Of a stretch of 63,474 nt of DNA, positions 8,826 to 17,982 are shown piece after piece (position 1 is the first letter of the stretch; each line of letters opens with the position of its first letter). Where the stretch lies: positions 1-63,474 of the forward strand of contig CAMNRM010000026.1 in the NCBI GenBank assembly GCA_946553025.1. Direction: 5' to 3'. A program made the position numbers and the translations under genes. The notes below the pieces were generated by a model. That model made no database searches, had not been told where the DNA came from, and saw only the letters and a program-made list of their open reading frames with translations. This stretch comes from an uncultured Clostridium sp. GTDB lineage: Bacteria > Bacillota > Clostridia > Lachnospirales > Lachnospiraceae.

Positions 8826-9464
8826 ATGAGTTCTGAAATTCGAAGATTAGGCAGTCCAAGGCGAAACGCTCCTGAACAAAAAAATTTTGAACCGGAAAAT
8901 CCCGAACCGGAAGATTTTGAACGCCCGGAAAAAGGAAACAGTCTCAAAGCAGAGATTTTAAGCTGGCTGCAGATTCTGGTGACGGCTGCCTGTATTGCCT
9001 TTGTATTAAACACCTTTATTATTGCCAACAGCAGGGTTCCCAGCGGTTCCATGGAAAATACGATTATGACCAATGACCGGGTTATCGGCTCGCGGCTCTC
9101 CTACCGCTTTTCTTCACCCGATCGCGGGGATATCGCCATCTTCCGCTTTCCGGACGACGAATCTATCTACTATGTCAAGCGGGTTATCGGACTTCCAGGA
9201 GATACGATCGATATTATTGACGGTGCCGTCTATTTAAACGGGTCGGACACACCGTTAGAAGAACCCTATCTGCGTCAGGAAATGGTGCCGGAAGAACCGA
9301 TGCATTTTGAAGTGCCGGAAGACTCTTATTTTATGATGGGCGATAACCGAAACCATTCTTATGATGCCCGGTATTGGATGAACACTTATGTTAAACATGA
9401 CAAGCTGGTCGCCAAGGTATTATTCCGCTACTGGCCGTTAAATCAGATAGGAAAAGTAGAATAA
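8826..9464 (+). CDS. Signal peptidase I
   Basis: Membrane-bound serine/lysine protease that removes signal peptides from exported proteins. The 212-residue protein has a charged N-terminus, one transmembrane helix (WLQILVTAACIAFVLNTFI), the catalytic Ser region NSRVPSGSMENTI, the catalytic Lys region YYVKRVIGLPGDTIDI and the conserved FMMGDNRNHSYDARYW. The ATG at 8826 is chosen over that at 8784 because of a GAGG ribosome site and the position of the promoter. The gene stands alone and ends at a strong terminator. The secreted proteins elsewhere in the window would be typical substrates. Confidence 0.95.
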   Translation: MSSEIRRLGSPRRNAPEQKNFEPENPEPEDFERPEKGNSLKAEILSWLQILVTAACIAFVLNTFIIANSRVPSGSMENTIMTNDRVIGSRLSYRFSSPDRGDIAIFRFPDDESIYYVKRVIGLPGDTIDIIDGAVYLNGSDTPLEEPYLRQEMVPEEPMHFEVPEDSYFMMGDNRNHSYDARYWMNTYVKHDKLVAKVLFRYWPLNQIGKVE

Positions 9465-9513
9465 AGCAAAAGAAATCCGACAGGAAACGTAAAATAAAAC
9501 AAAAGAAACAGAA

Positions 9514-9551
9514 AAAAGGGACTGCCATTCATGGGGCAATCCCTCTTTTTT
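9514..9551. terminator. Bidirectional terminator between the signal peptidase and DUF4250 genes
   Basis: AGGGACTGCC and GGGCAATCCCT form a stem of about ten pairs with one mismatch, flanked by A6 and T6 runs. It lies between convergent genes and can serve both. Confidence 0.7.
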
Positions 9552-9559
9552 ATCTGTTT

Positions 9560-9733
9560 TTATATAAACTGATTGGTTTCGGGGTTATAGACGTATTGTA
9601 TTTTCCCCAATGCGGAAAGAATTTCTTCCTTCTCCACATCCATCGCCCCGCAGAATTCGTCCAGACTGGCATAGTTATCGCGAAGCTGCGTGTTTACATA
9701 GCTTAACAGCATGACTGGGTCTTTGGGAATCAT
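9560..9733 (-). CDS. Small DUF4250 protein, 57 residues
   Basis: A short gene with a strong AAGGAGG site seven bases before its ATG. The product begins MIPKDPVMLLSYVNTQLRD, contains LDEFCGAMDV and ends QYVYNPETNQFI, the pattern of the DUF4250 family of small proteins found in Clostridia and other gut bacteria. The middle looks like a small helix-turn-helix but no function is known. It follows clpB by 58 bases with no clear terminator, so read-through from the clpB promoter is possible. Confidence 0.8.
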   Translation of the reverse strand: MIPKDPVMLLSYVNTQLRDNYASLDEFCGAMDVEKEEILSALGKIQYVYNPETNQFI

Positions 9734-9791
9734 TACATATTCCTCCTTCTGCTCTTTCTTTCTATTATTTTTCTTATCTTTTGCTCCCCCG

Positions 9792-12380
9792 TTATTTTAC
9801 ATAGGCCATCAGTTCTTCCCCATCAAGGCTCACATCCACGACAATCACACTTCCTGCCCGCACATTATCGCCTAAAATCAGACGGGCTGCCAGGGTTTCC
9901 ACATGCTTTTGCAGGTAACGCTTCAACGGACGTGCACCGTAAACCGGATCGTATCCGCGGTCGGCCACGAAGGTTTTTGCCTGGTCGGTCAGGCGGATTT
10001 CCAGTTCTCTTTCTGCCAAGCGGCGGTTGACGTCCGCAAGGAGCAGATCGACGATTCCTCCGATATTATCCCTGGTCAATGGTTTAAAGAGGATGGTTTC
10101 ATCCAGCCGGTTTAAGAACTCCGGTCGGAAATGGGCCTGGAGGTCGTTCATTACCAGGTTTTCCGCCTCGGCTTTAATCTTTCCTTCCTGGTCAATGCCT
10201 TCCAGAAGATACTGGGAGCCGATATTGGAAGTCATAATTAAAATGGTATTTTTAAAGTCAACGGTTCGCCCCTGGGAATCGGTGATTCTTCCGTCGTCAA
10301 GAACCTGCAAAAGCACGTTAAAGACGTCAGGATGGGCTTTTTCCACCTCATCAAACAGTACAACGGAATAGGGCTTGCGGCGAACGGCTTCGGTGAGCTG
10401 ACCGCCTTCATCGTAGCCGACATAGCCTGGAGGCGCTCCAATCAGACGGGATACGGAGTGCTTCTCCATGTATTCACTCATATCGATACGAACCATATTG
10501 GATTCATCGTCAAAAAGGGCTTCGGCAAGCGCCTTTGCCAGTTCGGTTTTCCCTACGCCGGTCGGGCCAAGGAAGAGGAAGGAACCGATGGGCTTTGTGG
10601 GGTCTTTAATTCCGGCCTTCGAGCGGATAATGGCCTCGCTGACCTTTTCCACGCCCTCCTCCTGACCAATCACTCTGCGGTGCAGTTCTTCGTCCAGATG
10701 CAGGGTTTTGCTTCTCTCGCTCTCGGTAAGCTTTGCCACAGGGATTCCCGTCCATTTGGAAATAATCCGGGCAATTTCATCATCGGTCACGCTTTCATGC
10801 ACCAGGCTTAAATCCTGACTGCGCACCTTTTCCTCCTCGGCGGCAAGTTCTTTTTGCAGCTGCGGAAGTTTTCCGTACTGGAGTTCTGCGGCCTTGCTCA
10901 AATCATAGTTCTGCTGCGCTGCCTGGATTTCCCGGTTAACGGTTTCAATCTCCTCGCGCAGGGAAGAAAGACGATCCACCGAAGCTTTTTCGTTCTCCCA
11001 CTGGGCCTTCATGGCGGCAAATTCGTCGTGAAGTTCGGCAAGTTCCTTCTGTAAATCGGCAAGACGATCCTGGCTTAAGCGGTCGGTTTCTTTCTTTAAT
11101 GCGGCCTCTTCGATTTCCAGCTGCATGGTCTTTCTGGAAAGTTCATCCAGTTCGGTCGGCATAGAGTCCAGTTCGGTCTTAATTAATGCACAGGCTTCGT
11201 CCACCAGATCGATGGCCTTATCCGGCAGGAAACGGTCAGAGATATAGCGGGCGGAGAGCGTAGCGGCAGACACCAGGGCAGAGTCCGTGATCTTTACCCC
11301 GTGGAATACTTCATAGCGCTCCTTTAAGCCCCGGAGAATGGAAATCGTGTCCTCCACCGTGGGTTCGTCCACCATAACCGGCTGGAAACGCCGTTCCAGA
11401 GCCGCATCTTTTTCAATGTACTTCCGGTATTCGTCCAGGGTCGTCGCGCCTACGCAGTGAAGTTCGCCGCGGGCCAGCATGGGCTTGAGCATATTGCCCG
11501 CATCCATGGAACCCTCCGTCTTTCCCGCGCCGACAATCGTGTGCAGTTCATCGATAAACAGGATAATCTGCCCCTCGCTCTTCTTTACTTCCTCCAAAAC
11601 AGCCTTTAACCGCTCCTCAAATTCGCCGCGGTACTTCGCCCCGGCAACCAGTGCACCCATATCCAGGGCAAACAGCCGCTTATCTTTCAGTCCCTCCGGC
11701 ACATCGCCCCGGACAATTCTCTGCGCCAATCCTTCCACCACAGCAGTTTTTCCCACGCCGGGTTCACCGATAAGCACAGGGTTATTCTTTGTCTTGCGGG
11801 AAAGGATGCGGATAACGTTGCGAATCTCCGCGTCCCTGCCGATAACCGGGTCAAGCTTCTGGTTCCTTGCCCGATCAACCAGGTCATATCCATATTTTTC
11901 CAGAGTATCGTAGGTTACTTCGGGGTTATCGCTGACTACCCGCTGATTTCCCCGGACACTGGAAAGGGCCTTTAAAAAGTTTTCCCGGGTCAGACCGTAC
12001 TGCTGGAAAAGTTCCTTGATGTTCCGGCTGGGTTCCTTTAACATCGCCAGGAATAAATGCTCGACGGAAACATATTCGTCCCCCATGGCCTTTGCCTCAT
12101 CCTCGCCGTGGATAAGCACCTTATTTAAGTCATTGCTCACATAAAGCTGCCCGCCGCTTACTTTAGGCAGTTTATTTAATGCCTGCTTTACCTCATCTAA
12201 AAACTGATTGCCGTTGATATTCATCTTGGTAATCAGCTTTAAAATCAGGCTGTCCTCCAGCATCAGCAGACTGGCAAGCAGGTGTTCCTGTTCCATTTGC
12301 TGGTTGCCGTATTCGTAGGCCAGCTTTTCGCACGCCTGCACGGCTTCGATGGATTTTTGCGTAAATTTATTAATATTCAT
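9792..12380 (-). CDS. clpB: ATP-dependent disaggregase ClpB
   Basis: Cytoplasmic AAA+ chaperone that works with DnaK to pull proteins out of aggregates. The 862 residues show the Clp N domain repeats (1-145), the first AAA+ module with [14 protein letters not shown] and the Walker [11 protein letters not shown], a coiled-coil middle domain (about 400-530) typical of ClpB rather than ClpC, and the second module with [29 protein letters not shown] and the sensor motif [10 protein letters not shown]. The GGGAGG site is ten bases from the ATG. A sigma-A promoter overlapped by a degenerate CIRCE element lies upstream, so HrcA repression is likely. Confidence 0.97.
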   Translation of the reverse strand: MNINKFTQKSIEAVQACEKLAYEYGNQQMEQEHLLASLLMLEDSLILKLITKMNINGNQFLDEVKQALNKLPKVSGGQLYVSNDLNKVLIHGEDEAKAMGDEYVSVEHLFLAMLKEPSRNIKELFQQYGLTRENFLKALSSVRGNQRVVSDNPEVTYDTLEKYGYDLVDRARNQKLDPVIGRDAEIRNVIRILSRKTKNNPVLIGEPGVGKTAVVEGLAQRIVRGDVPEGLKDKRLFALDMGALVAGAKYRGEFEERLKAVLEEVKKSEGQIILFIDELHTIVGAGKTEGSMDAGNMLKPMLARGELHCVGATTLDEYRKYIEKDAALERRFQPVMVDEPTVEDTISILRGLKERYEVFHGVKITDSALVSAATLSARYISDRFLPDKAIDLVDEACALIKTELDSMPTELDELSRKTMQLEIEEAALKKETDRLSQDRLADLQKELAELHDEFAAMKAQWENEKASVDRLSSLREEIETVNREIQAAQQNYDLSKAAELQYGKLPQLQKELAAEEEKVRSQDLSLVHESVTDDEIARIISKWTGIPVAKLTESERSKTLHLDEELHRRVIGQEEGVEKVSEAIIRSKAGIKDPTKPIGSFLFLGPTGVGKTELAKALAEALFDDESNMVRIDMSEYMEKHSVSRLIGAPPGYVGYDEGGQLTEAVRRKPYSVVLFDEVEKAHPDVFNVLLQVLDDGRITDSQGRTVDFKNTILIMTSNIGSQYLLEGIDQEGKIKAEAENLVMNDLQAHFRPEFLNRLDETILFKPLTRDNIGGIVDLLLADVNRRLAERELEIRLTDQAKTFVADRGYDPVYGARPLKRYLQKHVETLAARLILGDNVRAGSVIVVDVSLDGEELMAYVK

Positions 12381-12430
12381 AACCTGCGCCTCCCTTGCAG
12401 ATAGAAGTGTTTGTTTTTTGTTCTATGCGT

Positions 12431-12459
12431 AATATAACACTTATTGTTAGCCATGTCAA
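12431..12459 (-). promoter_or_regulatory. Promoter of clpB
   Basis: On the minus strand a perfect -35 box TTGACA (12454-12459) and TATATT (12431-12436) are 17 bases apart. Confidence 0.75.
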
Positions 12460-12473
12460 GAGGCGAGTGCTAA
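12447..12473. promoter_or_regulatory. Degenerate CIRCE operator (HrcA site) overlapping the clpB promoter
   Basis: The known CIRCE sequence is TTAGCACTC, nine bases, GAGTGCTAA. On the plus strand this site reads TTAGCCATG, nine bases, GAGTGCTAA: one perfect half and one half with six of nine matches, at exactly the right spacing. It covers the -35 box, as expected for a repressor site. Confidence 0.65.
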
Positions 12474-12521
12474 AAAATAAAATATTTTCTCTGTTACATA
12501 ATGAAGAAGCTTTTCTAGTGT

Positions 12522-12920
12522 CTATTGGCTTTGAATGTTGAGTTCACTTTTCAATGCAGCTGTCAGAATTGCAGAAAAATTAATCCCTGCTTTTTCAGCT
12601 TCAAAATTGAGCCATGATGGTATTGTACAATTCTTTTTCACTGCCCTCATATCATTTTTTCTGCGATATTCTCCAAAATCAACATCAACAAGAGTTATAA
12701 TATCCGTCGCTGACTCTGCCTTTACCTGTGAAATTACAGTCGGTTCCGGCAGGGCTTCTCCGTCATCTTCCATATCGATTCCTACAACACCTATGGCATC
12801 CCTTGCCATTTCAATCGCGTCTGCAATGTCATTCCCCTGCGTATTAATTTCAAAATCTGGAATATATACCACAATAAATTTTTCTCCCTGCGACAAAATA
12901 ACGGGATAGGCTTGTTTCAT
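12522..12920 (-). CDS. hicB: HicB-family antitoxin
   Basis: Antitoxin of the HicAB type II system. The first ~70 residues form the degraded-RNase-H-like HicB fold (YPVILSQGEKFIVVYIPDFEINTQG, then DAIEMARDAIGVV). The end (TIPSWLNFEAEKAGINFSAILTAALKSEL) looks like a ribbon-helix-helix DNA-binding segment, so it should both block HicA and repress the operon. An AAGGAGG site lies seven bases before the ATG. It follows hicA by 53 bases, the usual toxin-first order of hicAB. Confidence 0.88.
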   Translation of the reverse strand: MKQAYPVILSQGEKFIVVYIPDFEINTQGNDIADAIEMARDAIGVVGIDMEDDGEALPEPTVISQVKAESATDIITLVDVDFGEYRRKNDMRAVKKNCTIPSWLNFEAEKAGINFSAILTAALKSELNIQSQ

Positions 12921-12973
12921 TCTGCTTACCTCCTTAATATATCTTTATCATTCTATCATTACAAGTGTCCAGT

Positions 12974-13147
12974 TTATTTCAGGCCATTTCGTTTAATAAT
13001 TGCCTTTGCTAAATCTTCATCGGTTTCTCTGTGCCGTACAATACTCTCTCTTTTTCCATCTTTTTCATAAACATCATGGTTTCCTCCATGTCGTTTAAAC
13101 TTCCAGCCATTATTTTCTAATAGCTTGATAAGATCTTTTGTTTTCAT
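12974..13147 (-). CDS. hicA: HicA-family mRNA interferase toxin
   Basis: Small toxin of 57 residues (MKTKDLIKLLENNGWKF then RHGGNHDVYEKDG and IVRHRETDEDL). The single conserved His in the GGNHDVY turn is the active residue of this double-stranded-RNA-binding-fold RNase, which cuts mRNA when not bound by HicB. The start at 13147 gives the usual HicA N-terminus; upstream in-frame Met codons would add seven residues without a better ribosome site. A consensus promoter with a palindrome between its boxes lies upstream. Confidence 0.88.
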   Translation of the reverse strand: MKTKDLIKLLENNGWKFKRHGGNHDVYEKDGKRESIVRHRETDEDLAKAIIKRNGLK

Positions 13148-13203
13148 TATTTCCCCCATTCTGTGCACACTTCACAGCACATCATACCTTTTGGGCATAA
13201 ACC

Positions 13204-13232
13204 ATTATACGCCTATTATGCGCATAAATCAA
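13204..13232 (-). promoter_or_regulatory. hicAB promoter with a palindromic operator
   Basis: On the minus strand TTGATT (13227-13232) and TATAAT (13204-13209) are 17 bases apart. The spacer contains the perfect 12-bp palindrome TTATGCGCATAA (13216-13227), a good candidate for HicB autoregulation. Confidence 0.65.
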
Positions 13233-13255
13233 CATTTGATTTCCCTAATCTTTTT

Positions 13256-13798
13256 TCATTCCCTTTGCAATATCTGCGTTAAAAACGAAACAAAGTCCGC
13301 CTCCGCTTCTTCTAGCGTATGGGAATTTTCATAAATAAAATCATAGGGATAGTTCTCCACTTCATCATCGGAAGCATTGCCCCAGCTTTCTGGCCCGTCG
13401 CCTGTGCGCTTAATCAGCAGGGTAATGCACTTCCCCGAAACCTGTGCCTTCAGCTTATCAATCTCACTCCCCTCCCGGATATGTACAAACATCAGTTCTT
13501 CTTCACCAGCTAAAAATTTCTTATACTGCTCGAGAAGATACCGTGTTGGAAGGTCATTGTACCGGGTAAACGCCTCCTTTAAATCTGCCAGAAACCTCCG
13601 GGCTTTCGGTGTTTTTTCTCCCTGCCACCCATGGGCTGCGGCAATCTCTTTAATCGGCGTGATCGAGGATACATTCCTTGCCTGAAAATACCGCCCGGCA
13701 AAGGCGCAGAGTGTATCCTTCCCCACACCCCCTTTTCCGTTGATAATGATCAGTACCTTTTCTTTATGCTTCCATGTTTTTTTACTATTTTCCATCAT
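13256..13798 (-). CDS. P-loop nucleotide kinase-like protein, function unknown
   Basis: About 180 residues. A Walker A loop near the N-terminus (IINGKGGVGKDTLCAFAG) ends in KDT, as in adenylate- and deoxynucleotide-kinase-like proteins rather than the KST of ABC proteins. FVHIREGSEIDKL and CITLLIKR are plausible strands with a LID-like Arg. I do not recognise the subfamily and cannot name the phosphate acceptor. The ATG at 13798 follows AAGGA by seven bases. It precedes hicA on the same strand, but hicA has its own promoter. Confidence 0.6.
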   Translation of the reverse strand: MMENSKKTWKHKEKVLIIINGKGGVGKDTLCAFAGRYFQARNVSSITPIKEIAAAHGWQGEKTPKARRFLADLKEAFTRYNDLPTRYLLEQYKKFLAGEEELMFVHIREGSEIDKLKAQVSGKCITLLIKRTGDGPESWGNASDDEVENYPYDFIYENSHTLEEAEADFVSFLTQILQRE

Positions 13799-13890
13799 CT
13801 GCAATTCCTTTTTTATTTTCTAAACTTTCTTAATTTTCTAAACGTTCATACACCCAATGATTCAAACGCCAAAATTCCACCCCAAGTATA

Positions 13891-15390
13891 CTAATCCCCC
13901 GATTTCCTGTCAATAGACTGCGGGAAAGAAACCCTGTCCCAGAGAAGGAACAGCGCAATTAAATTCGGCAGGGCCAACAATCCGTTAATAATATCCGAAA
14001 ACAGCCAGACCCCGCTCATCGGTGCCAGACATCCAACCGCAACCGCACCGAGATAAAAAAACTGGTACAGCCCGTTTGCCCATACGGCCTTCCCTTCCAT
14101 AAGATACCGCAGAGCCTGACCTCCCAGATAATACCAGCCAATCACCGTGGCAAAGGCAAAGAGCATTAAGGACACCGAAACACTGTATCCGCCCACCTTC
14201 CCCAGATAATGTTCAAAACACCAGGATGCTGCCCCGGCACCGGAGATAGAGGGAATTCCCGCCTGCCCTGTACTTATCCCGCCTTCTGCCGCCTTCATCC
14301 CGCATAAAATCACCAGTCCCGTAACCGTGCAGACCACTATTGTATCAAAAAACACCTCAAACATTGCCCACATTCCCTGAAGCTTTGCGTCTTCTCTTGC
14401 ATCTTCTCCCGGACTGTCGCCGTGGAGTACAGCCATCGTTCCCAATCCGGCTTCGTTAGAGAATACGCCGCGGGCTATACCGTAGCGGAGAGCATTTCCC
14501 ATCCCCCAGCCCGCCGCGGCTCCTGCGCCTGCACGAAAGCGAAAGGCTTCACGAAAGATATCGCCAATCACTTCCCCCACATACTTCCGGCATAGAAAAA
14601 TCACCATACCCGAAAACAGCAGATAAATGCCTGCGGAAACCGGAACCAGACCTGCCGCAGCTTCTCCAATTCGCTTTTGCCCGCCCCGGATAATTATAGC
14701 CGTTACAAGAACCAGTACCACAGCCGTTCCCATCGGCGGCAGGTGAAAGGAAAACCGGGCTGTTTCTGCCAGGGAATTTGCCTGAACCATGGAACCCATT
14801 CCCAGAGAGCCGAGAAGGCATAGAAAAGCATAGGTCATCGCCAGCCCCCGCCGTCCCGCCATCCGATCCAGGTAGATAAACGGGCCGCACAGCCAGCCGC
14901 CGTCCCTTCCTTTTTCTCTGCTTGAAATTCCAAGAAAGACTTCGGCATAGGCGGTCATCATTCCCATCGCCGCCGACAGCCACATCCAGAACAAAGCGCC
15001 CGGGCCTCCGGCAAGAATCGCTGTCGCCACCCCTACAATATTTCCCGTTCCCACGGTAGCTGCCAGCGCTGTACAGGCCGTTTTTAACTGGGCCTTTTTT
15101 CCTTCCTCATGCCTTTTTCTTTCAAACCCATTTCCTTCAAACCCTTTTCTTTCACCTTCTCTTCCCTCGCCCTCTTTTCCTTTCTTTTTTTCTTTTTTCT
15201 CATCCCCCTCTTCTTCTCCAAAAAAACTTCCAACCGTTGCCTTCCACCATATACCGACACCCCAAAACTGAAATCCGCCCGAACGAAACGTATACCACAG
15301 CCCTGCTGCCAGGAAAAATCCCATCAGCCACGGACCCCACACCACGCGATGAACCAGTTCTAATCCTTTCAACTGCCGCCCATCCTCCAT
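13891..15390 (-). CDS. Sodium:alanine/glycine symporter (AGCS family) with a charged insert
   Basis: Membrane carrier that imports alanine or glycine with sodium. About 499 residues with ten or more hydrophobic helices and the AGCS signature ALAATVGTGNIVGVATAI (about residues 108-125), then GPGALFWMWLSAAMGM and RGVFSNEAGLGTMAVLHG. Between the first helix and the signature, residues about 58-100 are a highly charged Glu/Lys/Gly stretch (FFGEEEGDEKKEKKKGKEG and on), far longer than the short linker normal in the family. The frame stays open through it, so it is an insert and not a frameshift. The start ATG has AGAAGG upstream. Confidence 0.9.
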   Translation of the reverse strand: MEDGRQLKGLELVHRVVWGPWLMGFFLAAGLWYTFRSGGFQFWGVGIWWKATVGSFFGEEEGDEKKEKKKGKEGEGREGERKGFEGNGFERKRHEEGKKAQLKTACTALAATVGTGNIVGVATAILAGGPGALFWMWLSAAMGMMTAYAEVFLGISSREKGRDGGWLCGPFIYLDRMAGRRGLAMTYAFLCLLGSLGMGSMVQANSLAETARFSFHLPPMGTAVVLVLVTAIIIRGGQKRIGEAAAGLVPVSAGIYLLFSGMVIFLCRKYVGEVIGDIFREAFRFRAGAGAAAGWGMGNALRYGIARGVFSNEAGLGTMAVLHGDSPGEDAREDAKLQGMWAMFEVFFDTIVVCTVTGLVILCGMKAAEGGISTGQAGIPSISGAGAASWCFEHYLGKVGGYSVSVSLMLFAFATVIGWYYLGGQALRYLMEGKAVWANGLYQFFYLGAVAVGCLAPMSGVWLFSDIINGLLALPNLIALFLLWDRVSFPQSIDRKSGD

Positions 15391-15577
15391 ATTAGCCTTC
15401 TTAATTCCTTTTTATATTGAAAATACCAGGAAATATACCACCATTTTTTCTTCTGGTATGATATGATAGAAGTATCAGAAGGTCTTTTGCCGCTTCTTAA
15501 CGACAGCAGAAAGAAAAGGCCGAACATCGATAAAAATCAATGTACATATCCTGCCGATATTCAGAAAGGAGTACCCT

Positions 15578-16561
15578 ATGCCAGGCTTCACTACGCACTA
15601 TATTTTCGGAATGAAATCCTACAACGATCTCCCCACAAATCAGTTAAAATTTATTATTGCCAAATACCGCTGGCTCTACCAGTTAGGGGTTCAGGGACCC
15701 GATATGTTTTTTTACAATATTCCTGTTCTGCGCCACCGCGATTACCGGAACGTAGGCTCCTACATGCACGAACACCATGTCCAGGACTTTTTTTCCTGCT
15801 GCCTAAAACATCTCTCTTCCATACCCTCCCGCCAGCAGAGGGAACAGGGCATTGCCTATCTGGCTGGATTTTTCTGCCATTACATCGGCGATTATATCTG
15901 CCACCCCTTTGTCTATGGCCGTATCCAGTATGACCCGAAAAAGCCCACCACGCACGCCCACGGCCTTCATGCCCTTTTGGAAAATGATCTGGATGCCCTG
16001 CTTCTTGCCCGCTATAAAAAGAAAAAGCCGTCCCAGTTCAACCAGGCGGCCACCATCTGCCTTAACGGGCTGGAAACACAGTTTATCTCCCGTTTCCTTG
16101 CCGATTGTATTAATGAAACCTATTACCCTTTAAGTTACCGCAATAATTACCAGGTAAGCGCCCGAATGGTTCACCGCTCCATCCTTGCCATGCGTTTTGG
16201 CTGCCGTACCCTGGCCGATCCCCGGGGAAAAAAGAAAACCTGGGTTTCCCGGGTGGAATCGGTTTTTTTGGAAAATCCGATTGCCTCCCAGAAGCTTGTC
16301 ACGGATGAAGTGGAAAATCCAAGGGAAAGCCTGAACTTAGAACACCGCATCTGGACTAACCCCTGGAATACTTCCCTTGCAAGTACTGCGTCCTTTCCTG
16401 AACTCTTCCGGCAATGTCTGGGAAAATGCAATATGGTCTACTATTACCTCAATGCCCTGATAACCAAAGAGGGCCTGCTGGAAGAAGGCTTCCCGGCCCT
16501 TTTGGAAGAATTAGGAAATTATTCGTATCACAGCGGACTTCCGGTCATCGATCAATTTTGA
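15578..16561 (+). CDS. Zinc-dependent phospholipase C family protein
   Basis: About 327 residues starting MPGFTTHYIFG, with GPDMFFYN, YMHEHHVQDFF and AYLAGFFCHYIGDYICHPFVYG, the His/Asp-rich pattern of the zinc-dependent phospholipase C/D fold. There is no signal peptide, so it probably acts inside the cell, and lipase activity is not proven for such Clostridial members. A GAAAGGAG site precedes the ATG. In the 187-bp gap upstream, ATACCAG (15423) and CTGGTAT (15453) form a 7-bp inverted repeat that may be an operator. Confidence 0.85.
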   Translation: MPGFTTHYIFGMKSYNDLPTNQLKFIIAKYRWLYQLGVQGPDMFFYNIPVLRHRDYRNVGSYMHEHHVQDFFSCCLKHLSSIPSRQQREQGIAYLAGFFCHYIGDYICHPFVYGRIQYDPKKPTTHAHGLHALLENDLDALLLARYKKKKPSQFNQAATICLNGLETQFISRFLADCINETYYPLSYRNNYQVSARMVHRSILAMRFGCRTLADPRGKKKTWVSRVESVFLENPIASQKLVTDEVENPRESLNLEHRIWTNPWNTSLASTASFPELFRQCLGKCNMVYYYLNALITKEGLLEEGFPALLEELGNYSYHSGLPVIDQF

Positions 16562-16613
16562 CCCGGTTTAACGGATTAAGGAATTCCCTCACATTAAAAC
16601 AGCCATACTCTTT

Positions 16614-17954
16614 TTATTGAATCACCTGATCTCCGTCCTTAATGCACAGATGGTAGGGAACACCCAGCTGTGCCATCCATTTGCGGGTTTCGATGGTCTT
16701 CCAGTTCCCGGAATCCACACCGCTGCCGCTGTCATTATTCCACAGCCAGCCCGGCGCACCCCACAGGCAGATTTGCGGCGAAAGTATCTTATACACTTCA
16801 AAGCCTACGCCGTTCTGCCCGTGGTGTGCCATCTGGACAATATCACATTTTAGGCTTTCCGGAGAGTTATCGGCGATGAACTGTTTTCCCGCCTCTTCTC
16901 CCATATCGCCTAAAAACAAAGCTTTCTTCCCGTTAATATCCAGCATGTAGGCCACGGAACTGTTATTAATAGAATTCGTGCCAAACAGATATGGCTGGTT
17001 CATCACGGTAATCTTTACATTATCCACCAAAATTTCCTGTCCCTTAACGATATCGCCGTGAAGCGCCTGGGGCGGAAGAATCTGGAAAGCATTCACCAGT
17101 TCTCCGACCAGATCTGCCCGGTAAGCTTCATTATCCTGATACCAGCCCTGGTACTGGAAAGAGTAGTAAATATTTCCAATCGTAACCCCGTACTCGGGAT
17201 GGGTGAGAATATCCTTCAGCGCTCCCACATGATCCGAATGCGGATGAGTGATCAGCCAGGCATCCACATGACCGCCTCTGGCCAGCAGGCTTTCCACCAG
17301 ATGGCCGCTGTCGCCCTCTGTCCCTCCGTCAATCATAATCATCCTTCCGTTATTAGTTTCCACCAGGACGGAAAGCATCTGGGTATTAGTCTGGTTGGCA
17401 AGAAGGGTGAGTTTTGAACCGCCCAGATAACCGGTTATCGGCGCGGTAACGGTCGTCACGGCATCCCACTCTTTTCCAGGCCCTTCTTTCACTTCACTCC
17501 TGCTCCCGGAACGGATTACCCGGGGCGAACTGCCATTGCCTGAGGAATTACTGTTCTGCGCTGCTGCATTAGCCGTGTTTCCTGTCTGCGTTCCGGCATT
17601 AGCCGCATTTCCTGTCTGCGTACCGGTATTAGCCGCATTTCCTGTCTGCGTACCGGTATTAACCGCATTTCCTGTCTGTGAGCCGATATTGCTGCCGGAC
17701 GTTATGGCTGCTGCAGAAGAGCTTCCCACAGTTCCGGCTCCCGAATTCCAGCCCGAGGTTATGGCACCGACATCCATGGCCGTTTCCAAACCCTGTTTTT
17801 TCACAATCAGCCCGTCCGGAATCATCCCCTCCTGTGCCGCCTGCCTGGGCCATCCCAAAAGGCTTTGACGCGCAGTTTCATAGGCACCGGGAAGAAGCGC
17901 GGCGCACACGGCCATTGCACAGGCTTTTTTTGTCAGTAACACCCATCTTTTCAT
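16614..17954 (-). CDS. Secreted metallo-beta-lactamase-fold protein (ComEC C-terminal-like)
   Basis: An N-terminal signal segment (KKACAMAVCAALLPGAYETA) is followed by a low-complexity linker built from ten-residue units (TGTQTGNAAN), then a metallo-beta-lactamase domain with THPHSDHVGAL (the HxHxDH zinc motif), LFLGDMGEEAG and MAHHGQNGVG. The domain most resembles the hydrolase part of ComEC/Rec2, but without the membrane channel, so a wall-side nuclease or phosphodiesterase is likely. The start at 17954 has GGAGG six bases away; the longer frame would run into the preceding lipoprotein gene, whose stop is at 17983. Confidence 0.82.
   Translation of the reverse strand: MKRWVLLTKKACAMAVCAALLPGAYETARQSLLGWPRQAAQEGMIPDGLIVKKQGLETAMDVGAITSGWNSGAGTVGSSSAAAITSGSNIGSQTGNAVNTGTQTGNAANTGTQTGNAANAGTQTGNTANAAAQNSNSSGNGSSPRVIRSGSRSEVKEGPGKEWDAVTTVTAPITGYLGGSKLTLLANQTNTQMLSVLVETNNGRMIMIDGGTEGDSGHLVESLLARGGHVDAWLITHPHSDHVGALKDILTHPEYGVTIGNIYYSFQYQGWYQDNEAYRADLVGELVNAFQILPPQALHGDIVKGQEILVDNVKITVMNQPYLFGTNSINNSSVAYMLDINGKKALFLGDMGEEAGKQFIADNSPESLKCDIVQMAHHGQNGVGFEVYKILSPQICLWGAPGWLWNNDSGSGVDSGNWKTIETRKWMAQLGVPYHLCIKDGDQVIQ
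17551..17700 (-). repeat. 30-bp tandem repeat in the MBL-protein linker, about five units
   Basis: Units beginning CCTGTCTGCG recur every 30 bp at 17581, 17611, 17641 and 17671, with a diverged unit before them. Each encodes ten residues of the Thr/Gly/Asn/Gln linker, so length changes keep the frame. Confidence 0.85.
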
Positions 17955-17982
17955 CTTTTCCTCCAAATATTCATCCTTTTTC

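Noticed and set aside
12974-13168. Longer HicA starting at 13168
   Set aside because: The extra seven residues are not part of the family and lack a better ribosome site.
15087-15220. Frameshift or error in the AGCS gene
   Set aside because: The frame stays open through the charged stretch and the family signature resumes in the same frame.
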